A stretch of DNA of 64,000 nucleotides from Venturia oleaginea (lineage: Eukaryota; Ascomycota; Dothideomycetes; Venturiales; Venturiaceae). Shown piece by piece: positions 46,638 through 56,755 of this stretch (position 1 is the first letter of the stretch; each line of letters opens with the position of its first letter). The notes under the pieces were generated by a model. The model was not told the origin of the DNA. It searched no databases and saw only the letters and a program-made list of their open reading frames with translations. Location: positions 1,922,001 through 1,986,000 of the forward strand of contig JABMLP010000004.1 in the NCBI GenBank assembly GCA_013176395.1. Direction: 5' to 3'. The position numbers were made by a program, and so were the translations under genes.

Positions 46638-48314
46638 GGCGTCGTTCAAGGTTCGGCAAGGCTGTCGAGCAACGACGAAAAATGACTGGATAAGGCTGAA
46701 GTGATCGACTTGATCTTGCAGCTGTGAGTGGAAGCTATGGAAGAATTCAATTCGAACATGAAAAGAGAGACTGAGCGACTGACTGCTTTAAGCTTAGCAA
46801 ATCACGATGCAGTTCGGTCCAGTCGCATATGCTCGTGACTCTCGTGCGTAAGCACCGACCAAACTCAACCTCCTCAATCCTGATTCGGCTAAGTCAGAGG
46901 GGATATATAGGGCTATGCACGGGCAGGAGAGACCCACAAAAGACTTTGTTCTTTGGTTGGGTCTGTGCAATTTTCGACAAAACTCATGATGCTAGAAAGT
47001 ATAGAAGTTGCTAGGGTCAGTAAAGAGATTCCTAATGGAATACGGAAAGATAGATGGATGACAAAGATCTAACCTAGTTCGGACGCATTGAAAGTGTCTC
47101 TGCGAGGGCATATCAAAAGAAAGGTTGACGCTAGACATGGTTTTGGTGGAGTTGGAAGACGTGGCCGTAACCAGAAGCGTTCAGTTCGTTGCACGGAAGT
47201 CTAACGGCCTTGAGAAATGGAAGACTGCGATAATTTTGGCGAGAAAAGCGAGCAAGAATATTAAAAGAGAGAGAGAAAGAGAGAACGTCGAAGGACATCT
47301 TGCAGTTCATTCTTTTCCATTGACCGGAACGGTGTTGGTATTCGGTGAGTATGGTTCTCTACCATAATCTTGGAAATGCTCGCAGAATCTTTCGTGATTC
47401 TTCTAAACAGCCAGGATATCTTCAGGTTGCTTGTCTAGATCACGCAAAAGCATATCGTCGGGATCCAATCGATTCATTAGACCCTGGCATCTAAAGATAT
47501 TCGACGATCCATGAACCAGTATCTTGTGCTTAAAGCGATATTTCAAGCCGTGAAGCAAATGATAGATCCAGGATTCCAGGCCGATGATTTGAGATGTGGT
47601 AGAGCAACGATGTTGTCATGAGGTTCTAAAACACGTCGAAACGCTGCCCTACAGGTCTAAAGTTTCGACCTTGTTGAACGCCTGATCCTGTTCGGGGTCA
47701 TTGACTAGTTGATCAGGTGAATTTGATGGATGTTGGTCGAGTTGATGGAGGAATAGTGGTGAGGGCATCGAAAATATTCGAGTCGGCGCTTTGGCCCATC
47801 GATTGCGCTAGTTCTAACTCTATCGACATTAAGATCGCATGTACTTGTATCCACATGCTGATGGACCATGAACCCGATTAAGGCTGCCATTGTCTTGTTC
47901 AGAGTCTGTGTCCAGGATCGATCCATGCATGAATCATCTTCCTGAAAAGCTGCTCACTATATCCGTGCCCTGATCCTGGATCGTGTCACCTCCACGCACA
48001 TCATGCTGACCGGGAGCCAAATGCTTGTTTAGCAGAACCATTTGCTTGATTGCAGCCTGACGGGACGATCTTTTCGACAGGAAGGGGATTAATAGAGGGG
48101 CAGCTTCACGAGTAGATTGGCCCGAGCAGCTGGAACAGTTGTCGATTTGGAATACAAAGTTCTTGTGCCGCGCTGAGCAAACGAACGATATCTTTTCGGA
48201 ATATGTGGCACATCTAAGGCATACGATACATCAAAATCATACCGCAAGAATATAAATCAGATGTTTTCCGTTCGTTCTCCTTACACGCTTTCATCTTCTT
48301 CGACTTCGATCATC
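46638..48314. other. Shared upstream region of the two glycine-zipper genes
   Basis: About 1.7 kb between divergent starts. It holds a TATATA sequence near 46904, a GA-rich microsatellite at about 47265-47282 and a TATAAA just before the plus-strand gene. No third gene was recognised. Confidence 0.5.
48251..48256 (+). promoter_or_regulatory. TATA box of glycine-zipper gene 2
   Basis: TATAAA lies 64 bp upstream of the ATG at 48315, an appropriate distance for a focused fungal promoter with a short leader. Confidence 0.5.
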
Positions 48315-48844
48315 ATGAAGTTCACCACGATCACGCTGTTCCTCCTTGGCCTGGTCTCGGCTATCCCATCACCAGCTCCAGAGGCAGAAACAGCCAAATC
48401 TATTGGGGACTCAGTCACGTTGAAAGTCGAGACGATCCTCGCAGAGCAAATCCGCAACATTGATGCACAATCGGTCGCAGATCAAGCCGTAGCCGACTTG
48501 GCTCCAGCCATCGCCGCCGCTCTCGGTCAATACGCCGGGACCATCAAGAAAGCTCGGATGAAGGTTGTCATGGCGGCGCAGAGAGCAGCAATCGAAAGGA
48601 GAGATGGTGGAGGCGGAGGAGCTGGATCAATGACCGCTGCTGCAACCGAGCTAAGAAAGGTGGCTGAGGATGTTGGTGTTAGTATTGGAGCGATGATAGG
48701 TATGTTCGTTCTTTTGGGTCAACTGCTCCCCGTGCTAATGGTGAAGCAGGTACCAAGATTGGAGGCACCATCGGAAAGACCATTGGCGACAAACTTGCAG
48801 CCGGAGCCGAGGCATTGCCAGGCAAGCTGGGTATCAAGGGTTGA
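48315..48844 (+). CDS. Secreted glycine-zipper protein 2
   Basis: Two exons, 48315-48699 and 48750-48844, 159 residues; the 50-bp intron lies within the zipper and, if unspliced, would replace it with unrelated sequence. The ATG at 48315 gives the signal peptide MKFTTITLFLLGLVSAIPSP; an in-frame ATG at 48261 would bury it. Residues 22-95 are a helical, Ala-rich segment (VADQAVADLAPAIAAALGQY) ending in an ERRD dibasic site. A Gly run follows, then the zipper (residues 121-141: GVSIGAMIGTKIGGTIGKTI) with six glycines at a spacing of exactly four. The repeated Ile-Gly phase is the same as in the neighbouring protein 1. It is probably extracellular or surface-acting; the function is unknown. Confidence 0.75.
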
Positions 48845-49048
48845 ATCTCGAGTAGACCAGATGATAATGGTATCAACAGTCGTGCTAGAGAATCCGAATT
48901 CAACGAATGCTTTCGACGATGGCAACGCCAATACAATCGTCAAATGGTGCCGCGTTGATGATATTTTTTATGTCTTACATCTTCCTCTTCCGCAGCTCAA
49001 ACCTATCGTCACGTTAGCAATGCTGCCATGTTAACTATCTATACAAAC

Positions 49049-49828
49049 TCACATGTGCAAATTCTCCCTCGACCACTTCACTTTATCCGGATCATCCTCG
49101 ACAACCTTGACATCAAACATCTTCTTCATTACCTTCACAAATCCCATGTCGGCTCTCCTCCTCTTCTTGAAGCAGAAGTAGCACACGGTATTCTCCCCTA
49201 TCAGATCCTTCAGTGTCTGCTGAAGCAAAGGGAACGCGGGCTCAAAGTATACGCATTCGGCGGCTATGACGATATCGGGATGCTGCGGGACATTGGAAGG
49301 AGGCGTCTCGCCCCAATCGTAGATGGTGGCTTCGACAGTGGATTGGAGGGAGTTAAGGGCGATGTTCGTGTGCATGAGTGAGAGCATCGGCAGCTGGTCC
49401 GTCAGGACAAGTGGTTTCTGAAAGGTGGGAAAGGCGAGGGCGATTGCGAGACTAGGCGACGATTAGCTCCTCTTCGAGCCAAAGAGGCATGGGTTGAGGC
49501 GTACCCGACAAGACCACCTCCAGCTCCCAGTTCAACTCTGCGTACTCTGTTACTCTCTTATACAAGTTCGATGACACGTTGACCTCACAAACATCGTCTT
49601 GCCTTCTATAGTGTCTCTATGCATTCGTAGCATGTACTTTGCGAGCACCATTCCAGCGGGCCACAGTTGCCCTCCACATCCCTCCTTCAAGTCCTCGTGG
49701 AGCTTGAGTGGTGAGGAAAGAAGGCCATCGAAGTCGACAGTTGTGACACCTGCGGATTTCAGTGTGGGCTGCTGGATAAGCTCTTTGCCGAATGTCACGA
49801 CGTCCAGTCCTTCATCTCCTTCGTCCAT
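49049..49828 (-). CDS. efm6: Family 16 protein-lysine methyltransferase (EFM6-like)
   Basis: Three exons: 49828-49593, 49537-49505 and 49451-49049, 223 residues. The middle exon is only 33 bp and encodes the SAM-binding motif I: exon 1 ends in GKT and the joined reading is IVELGAGGGLVGLAIAL. Upstream is the family's marker block KEGCGGQLWPAGMVLAKYML. Downstream are LVLTDQLPMLSL (motif II Asp), IVIAAECVYFEPAFP (the post-motif IV region, where METTL21-type enzymes have DxxY-like residues) and YFCFKKRRRADMGF. Yeast Efm6 methylates a lysine of elongation factor 1A. An ATG at 49897 would extend the protein by 23 residues; I prefer MDEGDEGLDVVTFGKELI. Assignment to EFM6 within family 16 is by overall motif likeness. 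Confidence 0.8.
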
Positions 49829-51063
49829 GATGGTGTTAATTGTGCTGTGGTTAGCTATCCATTCCTCCGGGGGTGGCCGCAGGGTTGGCGCTATCACGAC
49901 TCAATCTGCCGGACTTCTGATTCTAGTAGACGGTTGAGACGTACAGAATACGATTATGCATGTTGTACATATCTAATAAATAAGATGCTCTTTGTTGCCG
50001 TGTGGCGGTGGCTCGACTGCGCACGGCCCCCTTCCTCCCCATGGCACTCGACGCAGAGAGCCTACTTGTATTATCGAGAGTGGTGTACCAAGCATGCCAT
50101 GTCCTTCTCTTCGAATAACGCTGCGCAGTGTTTCCAACACCAAGATTGGTACTCGTTGGCTTTGACGTACGATGATTTCGGCCTGATCTCGAAATTTCTT
50201 GAGTCGTTCACACGATCCAGCCAGTGGGCGTGCGAGGTTGGAGGGGAGTTTAATTTCGTCACTTCGGCAGTTCCTTCCCGAGCTTTCATCTGAACTTGGA
50301 ACTCTCCTCAACTCAACACCAACACCACAATAACAACAACACTCTTACGCATCTCTGCATTACCCATCACATCAATGCTGTCTCACGCCATAGGCAGGTC
50401 ACAGTCGACAAAGGACACGTGTGTAACCACCCGCGACAAGGCCCACAGAACGTCGTCCTATTATCGTTTTTTGGAATATTTATCAAAGAAGTCTTGGGTA
50501 ACCGTCTGAAAGGTCTATATAGACTTCCCGTTTCAGTCTCTGCGTTCATCCATAACATCTTCATCAATACACATATAGTCTCTGGTATCGGACTGAACCA
50601 TCTTCACCAATACACATAGCGTTCATCAACAGCGACAACAACTTGGTAAGTCTATTCTTCCACTATCTTGTCTGCTGTTGCAACCCTTGTTATAGTCCTC
50701 AGACAAAAGGTTCGGTCACTCTCTGTTGTCTGGACTTTTTGGAGGATGTCAAACGATAGCCTTCACTCGAAGTCTGGCTCCAGGCATCCTTCAACACTCG
50801 GACGAGAGCATTGAGCAGGTTTTGTTCCCACGCAGCGCTCAATATTCATATCTCAAATTTGCGATCTTTCTGGTGTCCAGACTGAGGTTGACGTGCTGGC
50901 ATCTCGTTGCGGTGACTCGGACTCCTGTCAGATGCCACACATTTGACTTTCTTGACCCAGAGTTCAATGCTACTTCTTTGCCCTGCATCCAAAAAAAACT
51001 CATCGCCAAGAGAGCCTCTGCAACAAAAATCTTTACTTTGCTAATATGTTAACTCTAGACATT
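49829..51063. other. Divergent promoter region with a candidate 5'-UTR intron of the Argonaute gene
   Basis: No coding sequence is supported. A TATA-like CTATATAG lies near 50516. A strong donor (GTAAG at 50646) and an acceptor (CTCTAG ending 51058, six bases before the Argonaute ATG, preceded by CTAAT/TTAAC) suggest a 413-bp intron in the 5' leader; this is inference. Confidence 0.45.
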
Positions 51064-54000
51064 ATGGCAGACCGAGGCAGAGGCCGCGGAGGTCCACGTG
51101 GTGGTGGAGACCGCGGAGGTGCACGAGGTGGTGGAGATCGAGGCGGTCGCGGTGGCTATGTCGACCGTGGCGGACGTGGCGGCGGCGGTGACAGAGGAGG
51201 AGGAAGAGGTGGCTACTCAGACCGCGGTGGTAATCGTGGTGGGCGAGGAGGAGGCGGCTTCGACAGAGGTCGAGGCGGTGGAGGATTCCGCGGAGGAGGA
51301 CGTGGTGGAGGACCGCCAAAGGGCATATACAAGTAAGTTTGGATTTCTCTACGAACTCAGAAACCTGCGCCCAACTCAGCTTGGTCGCCCAGCCTTGGTA
51401 TTGGCTCTTGTTCATATTCCACCAGCAGTCTTTGCTAACAGGAATTTAATCATCTTCTAGGGAGGGTCAGCCAGTTGCTACACCAGATGCTGAGATCACC
51501 AGATTCGAAGATGCGGTCATCAAAGACCCGACTAATGCATTTGGTTCACTCACCATGGAGGACGGCCTACCTCGTCGCCCAGCTTATGGAACAGAAGGCA
51601 AGGGCGTTGTACTTCGGACGAACTACTTTCCTATAACCTTGAAGAACGTAAATCAGGTTCTTTATCGTTACCAAGTCGACATCGAGCCCGATGCGGGATT
51701 GGCCCGTAAAAAGATTCGCCGGTACATGGAGTTGTTCCTCGCTCAGCAGTTGTTCGCCGAAACCACCGCTGCTTCCGATTACGGAAAGACGATCTACACC
51801 AATGCGAAGTTGGATCTTGGACCAACGGACCGTGCCACGTTCAAGGTTGTGCTTTACGACCGCTACGAAGCACCGTTCCCTGCCGCCTCGCCGAACGAAG
51901 AGGCTGGACGACAAGCAGCCCGGCAACGACGGGAGCGGATCTTGAAGATCCAGCTCATTACTTCTTATGCCGTAAATGAACTCTTCAAATACGTGAGCAC
52001 TTCTGCAGACGGCGGTGCCTATGGTCCCAAGGAGGATGTTCGACAAGCTCTCAACATTGTGTTCTCACGCGCGCCAAATTTTGAGGCGAATATCTCGGCA
52101 ATGGGACAAAATAAGTATTTCCCCTTCACTCATGCCTTCGGTAACCACGCGAATGTCGAATCCCTCGACATGGGCGCCGGTCTACTTGCTCTACGTGGGT
52201 ATTATTCTTCCGTCCGTCTAGGACCACAGCGTGTGCTACTCAACCTGAACGTGGCAGCTGCAGCATTCTACGAACCGGGACCCTTACACAATCTGATGAA
52301 TAAGTTTATTGGAGATCAAGACCCGTATAATCGACGAGTTCTGCAGGATCTCTCCTCATTCATCAAGGGTCTCAAAATTCTGACCAAATACACTACGGAG
52401 ACCAATGCGAATGGGAAGGTGGTCAGTGTGCAAAAGGTGAAATCCGTCTTCGGACTTGCTCCTCAACTGGGCGCAACACCCGAGCAGCATAAGTTCGAGT
52501 GGGAGAACAGCGCGGGCAAAAAGGTGACGACGACGGTTCAGGAGTTCTTCAAGCAAAGTAAGATGCTCTCCCTTCTCATGATCATTGCTAACAATGAAAA
52601 GAATACAACCAAAACTTGACGGCTCCATACATGCCGCTGGTCAATTGCGGAACGAGGAGCGACCCTCAACTCATTCCTTCGGAGCTCTGCTACGTGGTGG
52701 GCGGTCAGCCAGCTCGCAGAACGTTGTCCCCAGAAGAGACGGCGAGCATGATCACCTTCGCCGCTCGTTTCCCAAATCTCAATGCTGCGTCTATCGAAGG
52801 CAACGGCTTGCAGGTTATGTCGATAACTTCGGATAAGCAGGCTGCTCATATTGGCAAGTTTGGGCTTTCCGTGGGAACGGAGATGCTCACGGTACCTGCG
52901 CGTATTCTCATCGCTCCCACGCTTTCCTTTAAGAAACCAATCCCTGTTGGTGATGGCGGATGGAACCTCTCAGGCCAGCAGTTCAACCGTGGTGCGAAGT
53001 TAGGAGGCATATTCACTGGATTTCAAATTCTGGAGGCTAACCGGCGTCCAAAGACTGGAAACTTTGCTCAATGTCTCGCCTCAGTCGTCCAACAACTCAA
53101 GACCTATGGCATCACTGTCAACGACGCGAAGCCGCCATTGGGTGCCTTGACACTTGGTGGACCAGCTACGAAGGAGAACACGGACAAAATCAAATCAGTC
53201 CTTGATGCGAAGTTCAAGGATATGTCATCCAAGGGTGTTTCGTGGTGTCTTATTGCCGTGTCGTTCAACAACAAGCTTCTCTACTCTCTCATCAAGTTGA
53301 TGGGTGAAGTCAAGTACGGCATCCAAACCGTCTTGATCAAAGATGAGAACTGCCGCAAGATCGTTCCAGTCATCGCGGACCTCCGCCCAGATCTGATGCT
53401 GGTAGGCAATCTTGCGTTGAAGTTTTGTGCCAAAGCTGGAGGACAGGCCTGGTCGGTTGACCAGAAACATCTCAAGTTGATTGACAAGGACACGATGGTA
53501 GTTGGTATCGATGTCACCCATCCTTCCGCCCGACAGTCAAAGCAAGGCCCCCAGTATTGCTGCTATCGTATCCAGCTATGACGCCAATCTCTCAGGCTGG
53601 ACAGCAGATGTCCGCATCCAAACTTCCCGTGTTGAAATGGTGGAGGGTTTGACAGAACTCATGAAAGGTCGGCTTGAGGTCTTTGGGAGGAAGAATGGCG
53701 GCAAACTACCTACCAAGGTGATGATATACCGCGATGGTGTTTCCGAGGGCCAGTTCAAGCTGGTACTCAACACTGAATTTCCATCGATCATCAAGGCGTT
53801 CGAGCTCCTCTATGGTGCTCAGGCTAAGCACCCCAAGACTTCGATCATTGTAAGTGTATTCAGTGTCGCGAAATCACTCCATGCTAATAATTTGTTAGAT
53901 TGTTGGCAAGCGTCACCACACTCGCTTTTATCCCACGAGCAAGGAACACGCCGCCATCAACCCTCGCGACCCGTCCAAGGGCTCGTACAATACCATTCCC

Positions 54001-54422
54001 GGAACCGTGGTAGACCGTCACGTCACTGGCTACGGTGACAAGGCTTGGGACTTCTATCTTCAGCCCCACAAGGCTCTCCAAGGAACTGCGCGACCTGCTC
54101 ATTATATTGTGATCAAGAACGAGATTGGTTTCAACGCTGCTGACCTGGAAAAGACGGTAAGTACAAGAAATTTGATGCCTGTTGACGCAATACTGACGAC
54201 CAACAGACTTTGGCCATGTGCTATGGTTACCACCGTGCGACCAAGGCAGTCTCCATTGCCACTCCAGCTTACTACGCAGATAGAGTAGCTGAGCGTGGAG
54301 CCCAGTACTTGTACTCAGCCATGCACGAGAACGTTGGGTCTGAATCCGAGTTCAGCGCGACGAGTGCGGATTGGACGTCGGGTGTTCATGACAAGATCAA
54401 GGACAGCCAGTTCTGGGTATAG
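51064..54422 (+). pseudogene. Argonaute (QDE-2-like) with N-terminal RGG region; one-base frameshift in PIWI
   Basis: Five exons: 51064-51332, 51461-52557, 52602-53849, 53899-54156 and 54207-54422. They total 3,088 nt, one base more than a whole number of codons (about 1,028 residues expected). Residues 1-90 are Arg-Gly-Gly repeats, an RNA-binding and arginine-methylation region. ArgoN, linker (YYSSVRLGPQRVLLNLNVAA), PAZ and Mid (GGIFTGFQILEANRRPKTGN) follow. PIWI begins GIDVTHPS with catalytic Asp759. Within 20 nt of that codon, at about 53525-53530 (CTTCCGCCCG), the homologous frame moves by one base. The original frame stops at 53581 after 781 codons. In the other frame PIWI resumes (APSIAAIVSSYDANLSGW), keeping the Glu in RVEMVEG, the Asp in YRDGVSEG and the His in RPAHYIVIKNE. 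The gene would be a normal slicer but for this extra base. It may be a true lesion or a sequence error. Confidence 0.9.
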
Positions 54423-55013
54423 GAGGGTGAGGTGGCACTATTTGTTCGTTTTACCTCTCTCGCTTGGAGAATGGACACTTGAAAATGGCGTTTAAGGATT
54501 GATTCACTCTTGGCTCTTGGACCGTTTGGTATTTGATAGAAGCTCAGAGTTTGTAAAAGGTGGATGGCTTTATATTGCTCGGGAGGAGTCTACCATAGTA
54601 GAGCTATTAAGTTAAATGCATTATCACTTTTGTAGGCATAATTGGTCGCGTGGACGTGAATTGATGGGATACTCCTAGTTACTATCTTGACCTAATACAT
54701 AGATTCTTGGGGATTGCGCCGTAATCCGATTTATCATTGGTTGATTCGGACTTATCGATAAGAAGCACAGACATTGTCCACCATAATCTACACCAAAATC
54801 CGATTTACAAGATTCTCTACCATTCCACCTATTGTAGACACCCAAAACACCACTGATAATGTCTAGTACACCATATCAACTACCTTCGTTCTTAAGTGCC
54901 CGCACAGATTCTGGCGTGGTTGTCTGTTCTGACCATGGCTCGTCTTAGGTGAAGGCAAACTTGGATCGATACCTTCGCGATGCGCACCTTCTCAACTCAA
55001 AAGCGGGAGCCCC
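54423..55013. other. 3' flank of the Argonaute gene
   Basis: No gene or clear repeat was recognised. Confidence 0.45.
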
Positions 55014-55213
55014 TGTTGTCACGGCTAGTAGTAACTAATGAAAGGCGTGAGCAGCAATCAGGTATGGACTAAATGTGATTGTGAACTACAGGTAGCTATG
55101 TAAATGGGGGCTGGGGGCAAGGCCTACTTATAGGTCTTGCTGTGGCTCGTGTACTGTGGCGCCTTGTTAGGTGCTTGAACACTGTGGTTGTTCAGTAGCC
55201 TAGCAAGCCGTCA
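55014..55213. mobile_element. Possible solo LTR (uncertain)
   Basis: A 200-bp block begins TGTTGTCACGGCTAG and ends CTAGCAAGCCGTCA, so it has TG..CA ends and short inverted termini (TCACGGCT/AGCCGT.A). Flanks are gcccc and ccccc. The pattern resembles small fungal copia LTRs, but there is no second copy in the window and the right flank is a homopolymer, so the duplication is not informative. Confidence 0.35.
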
Positions 55214-55226
55214 CCCCCCCCCCCCC
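55214..55226. repeat. Poly-C run
   Basis: Thirteen consecutive Cs, followed by further C-rich sequence and a small hairpin (CCTTCCCTAGAAAGGGAAGG at about 55235-55254). Such a run is also a place where sequencing errors are likely. Confidence 0.75.
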
Positions 55227-55980
55227 TCCCCACCCTTCCCTAGAAAGGGAAGGTAAGTTCAAAAAAATTCCCAAAGATCGGTCGCAATCCTCCAAATTTC
55301 CTTCGTAGATAGCAGAGTAGAAAACCAATCAGTTAAGCAATAGCACGCAATCTTTTACTCTTGCGTCTTTTTCTCCTTGAAAGGGGAGTTTCCCCCATGT
55401 GTGCTATCTCTTCAAGTTTTTTCCAGCGCAAATTTGGTGCAGATGTCCCTTCCACTCTGGTCCCAGTATACAGTGAATCTCTGAATCCAGTGTAGATCTT
55501 GACTGCTGGCCGGTTTGGATTTCCATGCTCTTGGTGGATCGACGTTGTAGATTATCATGTGGCGTTGGCCGCGGCCCAGTTGTCGCTTTCGCAGCTAAAT
55601 AGGGCGATGCCAGTCTTAGCTTCTTTCCAGGGTGTTTTCATGAATGTTGAGACTGTTTGCCGAGGTGTATAGTCGTCTGGATGCATTCGTGATTTCCAGT
55701 TACTTTTTGGTTATTTTTATTGGCTAGGGTGATCGAGGGTAGTGGGGGATCATTTCCTGCTGAATCCTCGGCGAGATATTGCCGTATTGGTGTAGAAGCA
55801 AGTTCGTCGTCTTTGTGTATCACGTGGTTTTCGTCTTTTTCGTTTGCATTCAGCCAAGATTGGAGTCTCTTAGGTGGGCAGGGCTTAGTTGGGTTATGAA
55901 GCTGTACATTCTTATGACAGCTCTTGGGCTTCATCACAACGTCTCTCTATCACCAGGTCAGTGGTAAGAGGAGAGACAGC
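55227..55980. other. Intergenic stretch upstream of the copia element
   Basis: No gene was recognised apart from the C-rich hairpin at its left edge. Confidence 0.4.
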
Positions 55981-56109
55981 TGTCAAATGAACTCATTTCA
56001 TTCACCTCATTTGTACTAGCTTGAACACGAGCCCCTCAATCGTGTATATATATGGGCATGCCCACGATCATCAATTCAGACTTCAGTCTGCTTCATCCAC
56101 CTTTTGACA
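55981..56109 (+). repeat. Left LTR of the copia element
   Basis: 129 bp, TG..CA ends, containing GTGTATATATATGGGCATGC, a plausible promoter TATA region shared with the right LTR. Confidence 0.9.
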
Positions 56110-56122
56110 GGTTATGAGCCCG
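56110..56122 (+). other. Primer binding site matching the initiator tRNA-Met anticodon stem-loop
   Basis: GGTTATGAGCCC directly follows the LTR and is the exact reverse complement of the anticodon stem-loop segment GGGCUCAUAACC of eukaryotic initiator tRNA-Met. This indicates priming by a half-tRNA, as in Drosophila copia and yeast Ty5, and not by the tRNA 3' end. Confidence 0.75.
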
Positions 56123-56410
56123 GGCTTGCACTACCGCTGTGCCCATATATAATTCACCCTACCACGCAAAGCAGATTCCTTGGTATCACCACGCGGCCAA
56201 CGGCTTTCTATGACCCATTCGAACCCTCCCGCTGATCTCTCTCGCGTCAAGGCACACGACAAACCTCAGAACCTCGTCGATTGCGCTTCTAGTTACTACA
56301 AGCCCTGTTCACGCCGCTTCTCAGGTCTCTCGCTCCCCTACACGTCAGAAACATCACCCGTACAGTTCCTATCGCTCATACAAATCCTTGCATTAGCTAA
56401 GTGGTCTTCG

Positions 56411-56702
56411 ATCATGTCTCCGTGACCCGCTAGGACGGTGAGCAGGCATGCAATCAATGCTGAAATTTAAGCCAGATCTCTCCATCATGTCTCCGTGACC
56501 CGCTAGGACGGTGAGCAGATATGCACTCATGGCTGAAACTTAAGCCAGATCTCTCCATCATGTCTCCGTGACCCGCTAGGACGGTGAGCAGACATGCACT
56601 CATGGCTGAAACTTAAGCCAAATCTCTCCATCATGTCTCCGTGACCCGCTAGGACGGTGAGCAGACATGCACTCATGGCTGAAACTTAAGCCAAATCTCC
56701 TC
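56411..56702 (+). repeat. Four 73-bp tandem repeats in the copia leader
   Basis: Units start at 56411, 56484, 56557 and 56630, each beginning ATCATGTCTCCGTGACCCGC. Units 2-4 end with CTCATGGCTGAAACTTAAGC, which is the sequence around the gag start (56756, ATGGCTGAAACTCAAGC) with CAA changed to TAA. Each of these therefore contains the four-codon ORF Met-Ala-Glu-Thr-stop. Unit 1 is diverged at that place. Confidence 0.9.
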
Positions 56703-56755
56703 GACTGCGACGATGCGATACAATCACTAAGTCTTCATATTCTCAATCTACACTC

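Noticed and set aside
45999..46685. 228-codon plus-strand ORF
   Set aside because: It is antisense to glycine-zipper protein 1, low in complexity, with no signal peptide; explained by the opposite gene's repeats.
51062..51460. ORFs of 117-120 codons overlapping the Argonaute RGG exon on both strands
   Set aside because: GC-rich RGG repeats keep other frames open; the Argonaute reading has conserved domains and splices in phase.
56411..56702. Regularly spaced repeats resembling a CRISPR array
   Set aside because: The repeats are contiguous 73-bp tandem units without unique spacers, inside a retrotransposon leader of a eukaryote.
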